A stretch of 64,000 bases of DNA from Doris montereyensis (Eukaryota; Mollusca; Gastropoda; Nudibranchia; Dorididae), in NCBI GenBank assembly GCA_037039925.1, contig JAXRKP010000570.1, positions 169,501 through 233,500 of the forward strand. The letters are read 5' to 3'. Every line of letters begins with the position of its first letter. The first letter of the stretch is position 1. The notes under the pieces are model-generated. The model was not told the origin of the DNA. It did not search any database and saw only the letters and a list, made by a program, of their open reading frames with translations. The position numbers were made by a program, and so were the translations under genes. Positions 12,923 through 47,229 of the stretch are shown one piece after another.

Positions 12923-13871
12923 CGAGGCCCATTTCACAAGTAAGTTTCCCATGTCCATCAAATATGTGTCGCTATAGCTGCATCTATGAAACTTGGTATA
13001 GAAACACGTCAACCCTTGTAGAAAGTCTACGTACAGTTTGGCATCAAACCATTGAACGGTCATTGAATGATGCAGCATTCAGCGATGTCACATAGAGCAC
13101 AATGACCGGCAAAATAAAGACGGGATCAAAAGGATTTGAGAGTCAGATTCTCGATAGAATTTCTTTATTAATTCCAGAGACAGGAAATTATATTATTTTT
13201 AGATAGAATCATGACTGGAGATGAAACGTGGGTTTACTCTTGCAATCCTGAGACAAAAAGATAGTCAGCAAAATGAAGATTTCTTAATGATCCGCATCCA
13301 GAGAAAGCACGTCACAAACAAGGATCACATGGTTTTCTTCGACACCAGAGATGACATTTTGCGATGGCCTGTCCCAAAAGATGACCAGCACTATAAAATG
13401 GTCCTACAAGAAAATTTGATACCAGCAATCCGGGAAAAAAGCGACCTCGTTTTCTGGGATCTGGAGTTGTGTTCCACCACGGCAATGCTCTCGCACACAG
13501 AGCCAGAGTAGGGACCGAACTTTTGAACTATCACAAATGGGAAACGTTGGAGCATCCACACTATTTACATGATATGGCTCCATGAGACTTTCATATTTAT
13601 TCCAAGATGGAACAACACCTTCGTGGGCAAAAATGTGAATCAGAGGAAGACATTAAACTTGCCACAAAAGAAACGATCAGGTACCAGGACAAAGTCACTT
13701 TCGTCATTGCATTTGACGGTTGGTTACAGCAAATGCAAAGTGCATTGATAACGACGGTAGTTACATTGAATAGATCATACGGTAAAGGTGTGTTGTGTCA
13801 AGTTTCATATCATTTGGTCAAATAGTTTTTTATTTTATGAATGTGGGAACTTACTTATGAAATGGACGGCC
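12923..13871 (+). mobile_element. Degraded mariner (Tc1/mariner) inserted in the LINE
   Basis: Flanked by TA (12921-12922 and 13872-13873). Terminal inverted repeats of about 30 bp: left GAGGCCCATTTCACAAGTAA, right (reverse complement) GGCCGTCCATTTCATAAGTA. Between them, plus-strand frames contain MTGDETWVYSCNPETKR (13210-13260), VFFDTRDDIL, LIPAIREK, HDMAP*DFH and KMEQHLRGQKCESEEDIKLA (13600-13660), the mariner catalytic region and C terminus. The N-terminal DNA-binding half is missing, several frameshifts exist and a stop interrupts HDMAP-DFH, so it is inactive. Its insertion splits the LINE between NVTILHI and GWETLAQ. Confidence 0.85.
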
Positions 13872-14218
13872 TATATGTAATATGGTGACATTCCTGTTGT
13901 TGGGATCATAGTCTTCAGTGGTGTATCTCGCTGCACATTGTTGTACTTCTTCAATTCTGGATACGTCCTTTTTTGGTGAAGGGATCCCATACAGTAACGC
14001 AATACTACAGTTGAGGTCGCACTAAGATCTTATAAGCTGTTTTTCTGACGTTTATTGGCATGCATTTTGTATTTCGTTTAATGAACCCAAGCTTTTCTTC
14101 TGCCTTCTTCACTATTTGGTCGATATGTGCTGACCATTTCCAGTTATCAATCAGAAGTATACAAAGATATGCATGCTCTTTGGCTATTTCTAATTCACAG
14201 TTACGCATGGTGTAACTG

Positions 14219-14465
14219 GCGAAATATGACAATAAGTGACAAGCCCACTAATAAAGACAGAACAAACACGTGACGTTTCGGGTATAACCTTTCATCAGAC
14301 AACAAACGAGAACTATCTAGAAAGAAAGAAAAGATAAATGACGTAAACAACAAAGAGATGTGGCAATGTGAACAATCTAAATAGCTATGAATAATACGAA
14401 GGAGCCACATTGGAGTGAAGTCAAAGGCGAACTATGACAATAAGTGACAACTCCACTAATAAAGG
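14219..14465 (-). mobile_element. 247-bp retrozyme-like insertion, 208-bp period, 12-bp TSD
   Basis: Bounded by the direct repeat ATGGTGTAACTG (14207-14218 and 14466-14477), which restores the LINE frame when removed. The first 38 bp (starting GCGAAATATGACAATAAG) recur at 14427-14464, so the element is one 208-bp unit plus 39 bp of a second, as if copied from a circle or tandem array. On the minus strand at 14300-14272 it carries CTGATGA, a short hairpin (AAGG/CCC), and GAAACGTC, resembling the hammerhead ribozyme core. It has no coding capacity. Related copies: both arms of the inverted repeat at 10-11.3 kb, 17536-17648, 29708-29790. Confidence 0.75.
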
Positions 14466-14699
14466 ATGGTGTAACTGTGATTTGCCGGTGAGCTTGATGA
14501 CGAAAACTGAAGAACGGCACATTTCGAGGCGTTAAATTCAATCTGTCATTTTGTCTCCCATTCATTTAGCAAGTCTATGTCCTTTTGGAGCTGTAAATTG
14601 CAATGTGCTGTATATGTCTCTGTATAATACACAGTCATTAGCAAATAGTCTCCTGATGAGTTGTTGGGGAGATCAGTAGGAACCATGCCGGTCCCATCA

Positions 14700-14924
14700 T
14701 TGTACTCGAAGTGACTGTTGAGGGGCCGATGTCGTGCCTTCCAGCGTCACCGATTGAGTGCCGTTATTGCGGAATGGTCTGATCCAATTGAGGGTACTGC
14801 CCCTGATCCCGTAGTGGCCATATTTGGTCAGTGGCCTTTTGTAGTATCATCATTGTTGGTCATTGCAGGTCACATATGCTGGCTCAACATGGCAATAATA
14901 TTATTGGTAATCCAATAATCCAAT
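14700..14924. other. Unassigned sequence between two LINEs
   Basis: No similarity recognised. It lies between the interrupted minus-strand LINE and the 5' end of the plus-strand LINE, and may be an additional insertion. Confidence 0.35.
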
Positions 14925-17535
14925 CCGGGCAGTGGACAGGTAAGCACCTGTACGGGGAGTAGATAATCCCGCCCTCCACGAGTCTCCTGCTGCATTACAG
15001 GTCGGTCTTGGCCGACCAAATGTTAAGGGAGTTAACCCTGACAGAAAATAATAACCTGCTGCCTTGCGGGCTGGTCTTGAATGACTAAGGGCTGGACTTA
15101 ACCCTGAAAGAAAACAACCTGCTGCCTTGCAGGCCGGTTTTGACTGAATAAATACTAAGGCAGTTAACCCTGACAGAAAATAACAACCTGCTGCCTTGCA
15201 GGCTGGTCTTGAATGACTAAGGGCTAAGGGAGTTAACCCTGACAGAAAATAACAAGGCCTGGTAGGGGGCCTCAATGTTGCAGCCCCACCATCTACCTAG
15301 GGAACAGTGGGCTACTCCCCTGCTTATCCAAAACCAAACAGATTCAGATAAATAAATATAACATAACCGACTTGATCTTTAGAAGACGAACTTGGAAATG
15401 AATACGGACTGTGATTTTTGGAACATGGAATGTTAAGGCAACAAATGGAAAAGAGTTAGAATTTGTTGAAGAAATAAAAAATTCAAAGTAGATATTTTGG
15501 CCATTACAGAAACTAAGAAAAAAGGACAAGGAATAGAAAATGTAGGACCAAATCATATTTTAATCTTCTCAGGAGTAGATGTCAAAGATAGAGCTAGAGC
15601 AGGAGTAGGCCTCCTATTGCATAAAAGACAAGAAAAGCTACTAGAAAGCTGGAAATTTTTAAGCCCACGGCTATTAGAGGTAAATATTAAACCAAAAGGA
15701 AGAAAAATTAAATTATTAATAGCTTATGGACCAAACGAAGACGCAACTAAAGAAGAAAAAATATATCTTCGAAAACGATTTACAGATAGCTGCAGAGAAT
15801 CTTAAACCCAAACAGGAACTAATGCTTTTAGGAGATTTAAATGCTAGAGTAGGCAACAATGTAGAAATGTCAGGAGGAGTAATAGGTAAAGAAGGAGAGA
15901 CAACAACTTCTCCAAATGGAGAGAGACTAATAGATTTTTGCCTAAAGATTAACATGAAAATAGCCAACATCTTTTTTTCCTCGTAAAGATCCAGAAATAT
16001 ACAAGAGTAAATGAAGACAGGTGTGAAAAGTCAATGATAGACTACATAATAGTTAGCAGCTCCCTATGTTGTACATTGGATGCTAGAGTAAACAGAGGAG
16101 CAGAAATATTTAGTGATCATCACTTAATGATTGCCAAAATGAGATCACTGACTAACGAAAACAAACAGAAAAGGAAAGAGAAGAAAGCTACTAAACTCAA
16201 AATAGAGGAACTAAATAAACTAATAGTAAAAGAGATATACCAATCTAGGATAAAAAGATTTATCAGTGAAAATCAGATGGATAGAAAAAAGTGGCAAATG
16301 TATAAAGAAACACTCCTTAGTTGTACTGAAGAGGTCTGTGGTAGGAAACAAATTAAAGGAGATAGGAAAAGAACAGCATGGTGGAATAAGAACGTCAAGA
16401 CTAAGATCAAAGAAAAGAAGGATGCCTGGAAGAAATACTTGCAAACAAAGAGACCAGAGGATAGGATAAATTACGTGAATAAAATAATTATCGCCAAAGA
16501 GGAAGTTAGGAAAGCAAAACAGGAACGATGGGAAGATTTTGGACAAAGGCTTCAAGAAAGCTATCAAGGAAATGAAAAGCTGTTCTGATGGGCAATGAAG
16601 AGCATGAGCAAGACCAAAGCATGCCCAATACGACAAATTAAGAATGCCAAAGGAGAAATAATGAAAGAAGACAGCGAAATCATGGAAATACGGAGAAAGA
16701 ATTTTCACCAATTACATAATCCCTCCAGAACGTATGAAACAAGGAGTAAAGATCAATTCATAAGAGTAACAAGTAATCCAGAGGTGTCAGCTGAAGATGT
16801 AGATATATCAGAAATCCAAACAGCTATAAGAAAAGTGAAATTAGAAAAAACCCCAGGAGCAGATCAAGTTTATCCAGAAATGACTAAAAACCAAGGCAGA
16901 GAGGCAGACAAACTACTACATGCAATATGCCAACAAGCATGGAAGTCCAAACAAGTGCCAGACGACTGGAAAAAGAGAACGGTAGTACCAATACATAAGA
17001 AGGGGTCAACTATGGAATGCTCACACTATATAGGGCTATCACTACTTAGCGTTCAAGGAAAACTATATGCCAGGACACCGGAAATGAGCGTAAGGAAAAG
17101 AGTAGAAGATCAGATTGAAGAGCATCAGAGTGGATTTAGATCACAAGAAGTGTGTAAGACCACATATTTACAATTAGACAAGTAATAGAAAAATTCCTTG
17201 AGAGAAACATTGACTTGCACTTGTGTTTTATTGACTTAGAAAAGGCATTTGACACTGTGAGGATGGACGAACTATGGCATTCCTTAAAAAAAATACAATG
17301 TAGAGCAAAATTTAATAGAAGCCATTAAAAGTTTTTACAATAAACCAACATGTGCAGTGACAGTAGCTGGAACATATCTACAGAATTTGATGTAGAGATA
17401 GGAGTAAGACAGGGTTGTATCCTAACTACTCTTTTGTTTATCACATTTATTGTTTCAGTCGCAATGGCATCCTCAAAAATGAAGAAAATGTAGGTATGTG
17501 GAAGCTCAAACCAGTAAATGTATCAATGCTTTCAT
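14925..17535 (+). mobile_element. LINE family A, copy 1 (5' UTR, endonuclease, partial RT)
   Basis: The 5' UTR (14925-15310) starts near GGCAGTGGACAG, as in copy 2. The endonuclease region (15413-16140) reads GTWNVKATNGKELEF, DILAITETKKKGQG, LLIAYGPNEDAT, LMLLGDLNARVGNNV, MIDYIIVSSS and EIFSDHHLMIAKMR, the APE endonuclease motifs. A Lys-rich linker follows, then RT from about 16595: KVKLEKTPGADQVYPEM, VPDDWKKRTVVPIHKKGS, ISLLS-like and EDQIEEHQSGFR, then a frame break, DLEKAFDTVRMDELWH near 17235-17280, and GVRQGC near 17403. It stops at the codons before FADDLVLF, where a repeat fragment (17536) follows. Several frameshifts. Clade not assigned (RTE/L1-like by block order). Confidence 0.85.
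15010..15262 (+). repeat. Tandem repeats in the LINE A 5' UTR
   Basis: About four units of roughly 63 bp, each with CTGCCTTGCAGGCYGGTCTT, TGACTAAGGG..., GTTAACCCTGACAGAAAATA. Copy 2 (34,780-34,980) has a single unit. Such 5' UTR repeats often act as promoter units in LINEs; that role is inference here. Confidence 0.8.
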
Positions 17536-17648
17536 TACGTTTCGGGTATAACCCTTCGTCAGACAACAAACGAGAACTATCTAGAAAGAAAAAAAGATAA
17601 ATGACGTAAACAACAAAGAGATGTGGCAATGTGAACAATCTAAATAGG
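17536..17648 (-). mobile_element. Fragment of the 208-bp family
   Basis: Contains ACGTTTCGGGTATAACCCTT and continues through GTGGCAATGTGAACAATCTA as in the 14219 copy, then stops. It sits exactly at the junction of two LINE fragments of opposite orientation, so the insertion is partial or was involved in a rearrangement. Confidence 0.75.
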
Positions 17649-18230
17649 TTTGTCTCCTTTCTTTCAAGTGGGCACGATGTTAACGTCTTTCCATTCATCT
17701 GGTAAAATTCTATTACTTATTGATTTATTGATTTATTGAAGATGATAGTTAGATATGGGCTTATGGTATCTGTTATCTCTTTTAATACCTTTGTTGATAT
17801 CCCGTTGGGATCAGCTGCTTTTTTGGATGTCAAGATTGAAAAGCAGTCTCTTGACCCCTTGATTTTCAACAATTATACCAAGCATATTGGATACAGAAGG
17901 CGAGTCTAAGTTAGGCATACAGTCCAAATTTTCTTCAGTAAATATAGATTGAAAATGCGCTGCCAGTATATCGGCTGTATTTTGACTATCTGATAGTAGA
18001 TTTTCATTTTTGTCTATTAGCTAATGAATGCCTGTTCAATCTACAGTGCGACGTATGTCCCATCTACCATCTATCACTCTTCACTGTATTTGTTTGTTAA
18101 AACTCTCTTTGTCGATAACTACAATAATGTCAGTCTTTGCTCGTCTTTTGAACCAACTAATTGTATTGCAATTTTCAGTCGATAAACTCAGTGTTTGCTC
18201 TTTAAACTAAAGTACTCAACAAATGAAATC
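17649..18230 (-). mobile_element. Jockey/CR1-like LINE, N-terminal RT part
   Basis: Minus-strand frames give SIFTEENLDCMPNLDSPSVS, NQGVKRLLFNLD, QRDINKG and ILPDEWKDVNIVPT.KKGDK, the segment that normally lies upstream of the RT blocks found at 14480-14700. The two are probably one element separated by the plus-strand LINE A insertion or by a rearrangement. Confidence 0.65.
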
Positions 18231-18319
18231 GAATTTTGTTTCACTTAATTCTAGTTATGCTCGCGAGTCACCCCACGGTTGTCTGAGAGGATGAGGAACA
18301 GTAGGACCACACGAAGATG

Positions 18320-18565
18320 AGGAGGATGAGGATGAGGATGTGGAGGAGGAGGAGGAAGAAAAAGAAAAAGAACAAGAAGACGAAGAACAAGAAGAAGAAG
18401 AAAGAAGAGGAGGAGGAGGAGGAGGAGGAGGAGGAGGAGGAGGAGAAGAAGAAGAAGAAGAAAAAGAAAAGAAGAAGAAGAAGAAGAAGAAGAAGAAGAA
18501 GAAGAAGAAGAAGAAGAAGAAGAAGAAGAAGAAGAAGAAGAAGAAGAAGAAGAAAAAAAAAAAAA
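18320..18565 (+). repeat. GGA/GAA polypurine tract
   Basis: About 245 bp of almost pure purine on the plus strand, (GGA)n then (GAA)n and an A run. Mirror symmetry makes triplex (H-DNA) formation possible. Poly-Glu/Lys or Leu/Phe/Ser frames across it are artefacts. Confidence 0.95.
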
Positions 18566-18611
18566 AAAGAGAAGAACAACAGCACCAACAAGAACAAGAA
18601 GAAAAAAAGCA

Positions 18612-19665
18612 CCTGAAGTGATTTATTTTTTTGCTTTTGAGTTAAGGTTTTTGTTATTAGTATGTACATGAGTAACTGTCAAAATACAGTCATCCTATAT
18701 CATTGAAAAGTTTGTAGCGACCTTGGTTGCCATAGAAACGGCCGCCATCTTGGATTTTGACTCAATGTTTAAAATCTATCTCCTCCCCTTAGTTATGAAT
18801 AAAATCACTCAAAACCTGTACCTATCGTATTTTCCATTCAATATATAAAGAGTGACGTCGGGATTTTTCGATATTTTGGATAGTTTTAAAAAAATGAATT
18901 TTTGAAAATACTACATATCGTGAATGTACAAAAAACGGCGTTTTTATTACAAAAAAAAATCTCAAAAATTTTACAATATATTCACATTTTATTAACATTG
19001 ACAAGAGGAACCTGTGGGCCAAATGTAATACAAATCGTTCGGTAAACGGCGGAGGAGATAGCATTTTAGTGGAAAAACTACATTTCGAGAAAAATGCAAA
19101 TAAAAAAATTAACAGAAAAGAACACAAAACAAACGCTTCAGGCCGGTTTCCCTTGTTGTAGCAACCCCCTTACTCTTTCGACAGTCTTTGGCATTGTTAC
19201 TTATGTAAAAGTGATTATAAATCTAGGTTTAGATGTGCACTGTTGTGAAAACAGACGTCGAAATGACCAGTTTTTTTTTGTTTTCTTCCTCTATATCCTA
19301 TGCTTGTGTGCGTGTTTACATACACACTGACGCGCAACGCCTCTTATATCACACAGCGACGGGAGACGTGCAGATCGTCGTCGGCAAACGAGGTCAAATA
19401 TCGTGTGCTGCTACATTTGGCGATTAACCTCCAATATACGGGGTTTTACTGCCATCCTCTCAGTCAGTTTTAGGGTAATTTACGATAAAATTTTGACTGT
19501 TTTTATCTACCCTTGCCTACAAAATAATTTGTAAAAAATTTTGTATACGTCTTATGGACATTTTTCTGCCATGAACTTGTAGATAAATGATCGTTCTACC
19601 CGAATATGCAAAGAACATAAAATCAACCTTTGGTCCAAAACTCACCAGTGCAGGTGTTCCCCCGC
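18612..19665 (+). mobile_element. 5'-truncated copy of the 115-bp-TIR element (see 39115)
   Basis: From CTGAAGTGATTTATTTTTTT onward the sequence runs parallel to 39,515-40,552, including GAGTAACTGTCAAAATA, CTTGGTTGCCA..GAAA.GGCC and the right terminal repeat (19553-19660, CTGCCATGAACTTGTAGATA). The left third is absent and the GAA tract abuts it. No coding. Confidence 0.8.
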
Positions 19666-19915
19666 CTTAAAATGTATAAAATTAAAATCAAAGCAGCTTC
19701 ACTTCATTACTTCAAATTAAACCCGAAACTTTCTACCAAGTAATCACATGCGGCTACCTTGAAGAAAATCAATACTTATGTTCATGTAATATTGTAGTCC
19801 ACTTGTAGTATGGTATGTATCCCACATATAATATTAACACAATACCACAGGTGCCTGCGTTGGCCAGGATATTGTATTGTAGTATTTGTAGGCTCTGTGT
19901 GAGCACGTGTCTATA

Positions 19916-20461
<546 letters not shown>

Positions 20462-20530
20462 GGTGATGATCACCATCCCACTTTAGTATACACTGTACCG
20501 CTGAAACAGTGCTCTAGGATTACAAGGAAG
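20462..20530 (+). CDS. Candidate orphan internal exon (69 bp)
   Basis: A good acceptor (tttttgttttacag) and a strong donor (gtgagtat) bound 23 in-frame codons reading GDDHHPTLVYTVPLKQCSRI plus TRK, phase 0 to 0. I do not recognise the protein. Similar exons were not found nearby, so it may belong to a gene outside the window, be a pseudo-exon, or lie in a 5' extension of the enolase transcript. Confidence 0.3.
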
Positions 20531-21599
20531 GTGAGTATTCATAAAAAAATATTTACTCGAGTAATGAATACCAGAAAATATAGCTGGTGTTCGTAAGTAT
20601 GAAAAAGCGAGTCATGCCCTAGAGGACCGGTTGAGCCAAAGATTATCAGCTCTCATTGGCCGACGTCTGTCCTTAGAAAGGGGAAAGGTGAAGGACGTTG
20701 AAGGTCGACCTCCTATTCCAAGGTCATTAGTGAAACCTCTTCCATTCGCATAACCAACCGTCCGGCCGGCTCTCGACAGAAAATAATCAAGTTTTCTAAA
20801 CGACTCTCAACATCTGCAGGTAGATCTAGTTGACTTCAGTACAATTATTTGAACAATAGGGAATATTTATTTTGTAACCCTAGAGTTCTCTGCTAGCAGA
20901 TCTAGATCTAGGGTATCAATAGTGAATAGATTCTAGATTGATTGAATTGTCTAGAAATTAACCCCAAAAAAGCGGAGCTTTTTTGCCTCCATCGCTTCCA
21001 GCAAAGAGGCTCAGCAGTAGAACGTGAAGCCAGTATTGGACAAGTAACCATGTGATTGACACCCCTTTTTCTAGCTCAAGATCTGTACAGCTATCATTGT
21101 GTCTTAGTCGAGCCGGTAGCGGGGAAGGTTACATATTTATCGGCTATGATATGTAATAACCCCACAGAGCGCATATCTTGTAGCCCTAGCCGTCCCCACC
21201 CAGTCAACCCTGCCCTGTCATCGGACGTTAAGCTTAAGATAAGACTGGCTCTGGCCGGATGATTGACATCTGGTCCTGCAGTCACTAGCATAGCACTGTG
21301 TAGAGCAGGGTATGTTGTAGTCATGGCGTTAGCAGGGAAAGTTACACGTTTATCGTTATATAATAAAAGCAATTCTTTGATAGATGACAAGGTAAATTAG
21401 TCCGTATAATGTTTTTCCTTAATTAGAGATATAATTTGTTACATGGAATGTTTCCTTATTGCTCAAAAGCATGGTAATGTAGCACACTCCCGCTGAAAGC
21501 CACATGTTTTTCGGGCTCTCATATTCTACATATATATATGTCAATACATTGTGTGAAATTCGAAGGTCAACACAGAAAGGATTTCAACTTATCAATGTG
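20531..21599. other. No gene recognised; small hairpin and a direct repeat
   Basis: Contains a hairpin AAAAAAGC/GCTTTTTT near 20965-20990, an AGATCT palindrome cluster near 20,900, and an imperfect direct repeat of about 45 bp (AGTCGAGCCGGTAGCGGGGA at 21109; AGTCATGGCGTTAGCAGGGA at 21321). No coding recognised. Confidence 0.4.
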
Positions 21600-23131
<1,532 letters not shown>

Positions 23132-23136
23132 CCATC

Positions 23137-44562
<21,426 letters not shown>

Positions 44563-45640
44563 TCGAGGGATTTGATGCTCAAAGGATTATCTTCAAATTT
44601 CATGCCATTTATTGTTGTATTCATAGAGATTATTTAGGTGATTTTGAGTGTACAATATATAACTATTTATAATTTTGTCATGGAAATGACGACGTCAGTT
44701 ATCTCCAGCGACAGTGTGATTGGATTTTTTCTTTCTTTTTTTCCTTTTTTCGTTCTTTTGTGCTTAAAAAAAAAAAAGATTCCTGTTTCCTCACATGGTT
44801 TTTTCTTTTTGTGAGTGAGAGGAGTCATCCGCTACTTGTAGGCCATTAGTTGTTGTCGTAGCTTAGTATACCATCTCTTGTTATATTTCATTTGACGTTT
44901 TTCCTCATCATTTTTTTCATGCTGCATACATTCAACTTGAAAAAAAAAAAAAGAATATGTCCGAATAACCCTGAGCTTCAATTAGCTACAGCTTGCTTTA
45001 GGATAAACACTCTTTGTCGGAGAGGCTGGCTCATCTTATCTAGAAACAGATTAAGGTTTTACTATTTACTTTTTTCTTTCTTCTTTTTTTCCCTTCAGCA
45101 TTATCAATACAGAGACTAACTTTATGTTATTAAATTTACTCTAAAACTTTAATAAAACAGCATAATTTCAGTCTTGTTACATTTTGATAAAAACTAGTCA
45201 TTTCAACGAAGAATGAAAATGGATCTGAAGATTGAAGGAAAAAATTGTGGTCTGGTCACATCATTACTTATAACCGATGATTATACTCAATTATAACCAA
45301 ACACTACAATGATCCGTGACAACGATAATAATGATAATATAGTACCAGTATATGTAGTTTCTAATTATTTAATAAACATTTTTAATAGATGCCTTTTTCC
45401 AAACACTATGCTATGAACATTTGGGGAAAATATCTTAACGTGGTTACAATTCTTTGTTGGTATATCTAGTACATAAATTGTTGGTATATGTGTACACGAT
45501 AAGTATTAATTAGTTTATTATTCTTTTTTTCTTTTCTGGGAAGTACCATGTGAGATCAATAACAGCCAACTGTTGTATTTTGAGTGTTTTTCCTGAGAAT
45601 AAAATTGCTTCAAATCAAGAATAAAACTTTCCTTATTTAT
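44563..45640 (+). promoter_or_regulatory. Enolase 3' UTR with poly(A) signals
   Basis: AT-rich, no coding. AATAAA-type signals at 45151, 45598 and 45620, the last two close together and followed by T-rich sequence, give a 3' UTR of about 0.6 or 1.05 kb. Use of alternative sites is inferred. Confidence 0.6.
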
Positions 45641-45764
45641 AGCTGTCTATTTTATTGTTTGTGTTCTGATTTGCATGTCTTGTTGTTTCAATGTTCTGAT
45701 ATTTGCACTAAATCAAAATGCACACTAAATCTTATTTTATTTTTTATAGTATAGATGTCAATGT

Positions 45765-45840
45765 CACTTGGCATGTGGTGGGGACTGCATGTAGGTTCTA
45801 CCTCTTTCCTTTAAATTACCCTGAGATCACTGCATCATTT
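45765..45840 (+). mobile_element. 149-bp family, partial copy
   Basis: GGGGACTGCATGTAGGTTCT then TACCCTGAGATCACTGCATC; middle deleted. Confidence 0.65.
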
Positions 45841-45892
45841 GAGACGACTTATTCTTACCAAGGGGTGTTGGTGAGTGAAAGCCATACCCTTT

Positions 45893-46030
45893 GAGGGCGG
45901 GTAGCGGGAGCTGCTGGTAGGTTTTCTTTCTTTCTTTCTTTTCACTTATCTTTTGTCTTGTGGTTTCCTCTTAATTCATCCTGAGAGGCCGCATATGGTG
46001 GACAGGGTAAATTTGAATGAAATTAACCAA
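45893..46030 (+). mobile_element. 149-bp family copy
   Basis: GCGGGAGCTGCTGGTAGGTT, TTGTGGTTTCCTCTTAATTC and GCATATGGTGGACAGGGTAA. Confidence 0.75.
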
Positions 46031-46147
46031 AATCTGTCGTCTCTGCCTGTTAACCCTAACACTCAAACTGGCAGATGCGAGTTGAAAATTTTATGAACTG
46101 CTAATGCTGCTATATCATATGGGTAGAACTAGAATACAAATTGTTAA

Positions 46148-47192
46148 CTCTTAAAAGTTGCCGTGTTTGACTGTAGTCGAAACTTCCGGTTGACATTCGC
46201 ATTGCCAACATCGACTTAAGTCGAAACTTGACCGGCTCCACTAAAAAGCCTGGTTATAAAATAAACCAAAGTAAATTGTTATGTAGAGTAGCTTCCCTGC
46301 CATCGTAATAGACTACTGCTACTGCATGGATTTTTTCCATTCACGATTTCACCTGGATTTGACCTATTTTTCCGACTTGTTTACACCAGCAACCTCGCCC
46401 GATTTCGATGATGGACAGATTATGCACCGTCATGAATCTGATTCTGGCAAGGCTAGAGTTGAAGATAGTGATGATCCATGGTGCAGCGAATATGATAGAG
46501 GTGTTGAAGAGCTCATTGCATGTGACAGTGACAACAAAGTGTATGAGGCTCTTCGGGAGAGAGCGCAAATAAAAGGCGTGGCTCTGTTGACGCTTATGCC
46601 TGGCACTGGGAATATTTGAAAGTTAGAGACATCTATGACACACAACCACAGAAAACACAAGAATAGAAGACTTAGGTAGACAGGACAGCTCAACAAAATA
46701 AAGTTTTACATTCTTGATTACTGTCTTCATGTCATGTCATTTTGTGTATTTTTTCTTAACATTTGCATTTTTTGTGTTTGTCATGCCACATACATAACTG
46801 TATTTTTTCACATTATTGTCTAATTCTTCCCTTCTCTCTGTCTTCCTCACACTACAATACAATCCACAAATCATGATTAGACCATAATGTGTTTCACAAT
46901 GGTGTATTTTGTGACCCTGAACTGTCATTTTCACTGAGATATGATAAAAAACATAAATTGTCAATATCCCAGATGGCTGCCATGGTCGTCACATGACCTC
47001 ATTTGCATATTTTAAATATTTATTCTTGTAGCACAAATCTATCGTTAGTATGTCCTGAAAGTTTCATTTGAATATCTTTTGTAGTTAAGAAATGAGAATT
47101 TTTTTCCTGACATGAGTCACTTCTAATGATTTTAGCCAAAATGGGTGGCAATGGCAAAGACATTCGGTGTAAAATGGGTGGCAACGTAAGGG
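46148..47192 (+). mobile_element. piggyBac-like deletion derivative, TTAA-flanked
   Basis: TTAA at 46144-46147 and 47193-47196. Left end CTCTTAAAAGTTGCCGTG and right end (reverse complement) CCCTTACGTTGCCACCCATT share CYCTTA..GTTGCC. An alternative left border is TTAA 46050-46053 followed by CCCTAACACTC. Internally there is only a 97-codon acidic ORF and no DDE core, so it is non-autonomous. A second copy of the left end begins at 47327. Confidence 0.6.
46326..46619 (+). CDS. Small acidic ORF inside the piggyBac-like element
   Basis: 97 codons starting MDFFHSRFHLDL, acidic middle (HESDSGKARVEDSDDPWCSE, YDRGVEELIACDSD). Acidic N termini of this sort precede the catalytic domain in piggyBac transposases, and the ORF lies at the expected place after the left end. 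No catalytic residues are present and the frame ends in GTGNI. It could be the truncated N terminus of such a transposase. I do not recognise it directly. Confidence 0.4.
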   Translation: MDFFHSRFHLDLTYFSDLFTPATSPDFDDGQIMHRHESDSGKARVEDSDDPWCSEYDRGVEELIACDSDNKVYEALRERAQIKGVALLTLMPGTGNI

Positions 47193-47229
47193 TTAATGTG
47201 CAATGTTTTAGCTTTGGCTCATATCTCTC

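Larger units (their letters stand above)
12600..14700 (-). mobile_element. Jockey/CR1-like LINE, 3' half, interrupted twice
   Basis: Minus-strand pieces of one reverse transcriptase in correct order: FANDCVLYR (variant of FADDC.LYR) near 14600-14640; WQIEFNASKCAVLQF-like near 14,520-14,570; NWKWSAHIDQIVKKAEEKLG and AYKILVRPQL (14005-14232); PSPKKDVSRIEEVQQCAARY (13900-13990); GWETLAQRSKFTTLVKTRH (12840-12900); and the C-terminal FQNGMSFQL block near 12700. A mariner (12923-13871) and a 247-bp repeat (14219-14465) interrupt it, each with a target duplication. The upstream part of probably the same element is at 17649-18230. Confidence 0.8.

Noticed and set aside
14219..14465. Calling the 208-bp element a proven hammerhead ribozyme
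   Set aside because: Helix I cannot be closed convincingly in either strand order; only the core motif is present.
46050..46147. TTAA at 46050 as the left border of the piggyBac-like element
   Set aside because: CCCTAACACTC matches the right end less well than the end after TTAA 46144; kept only as an alternative.
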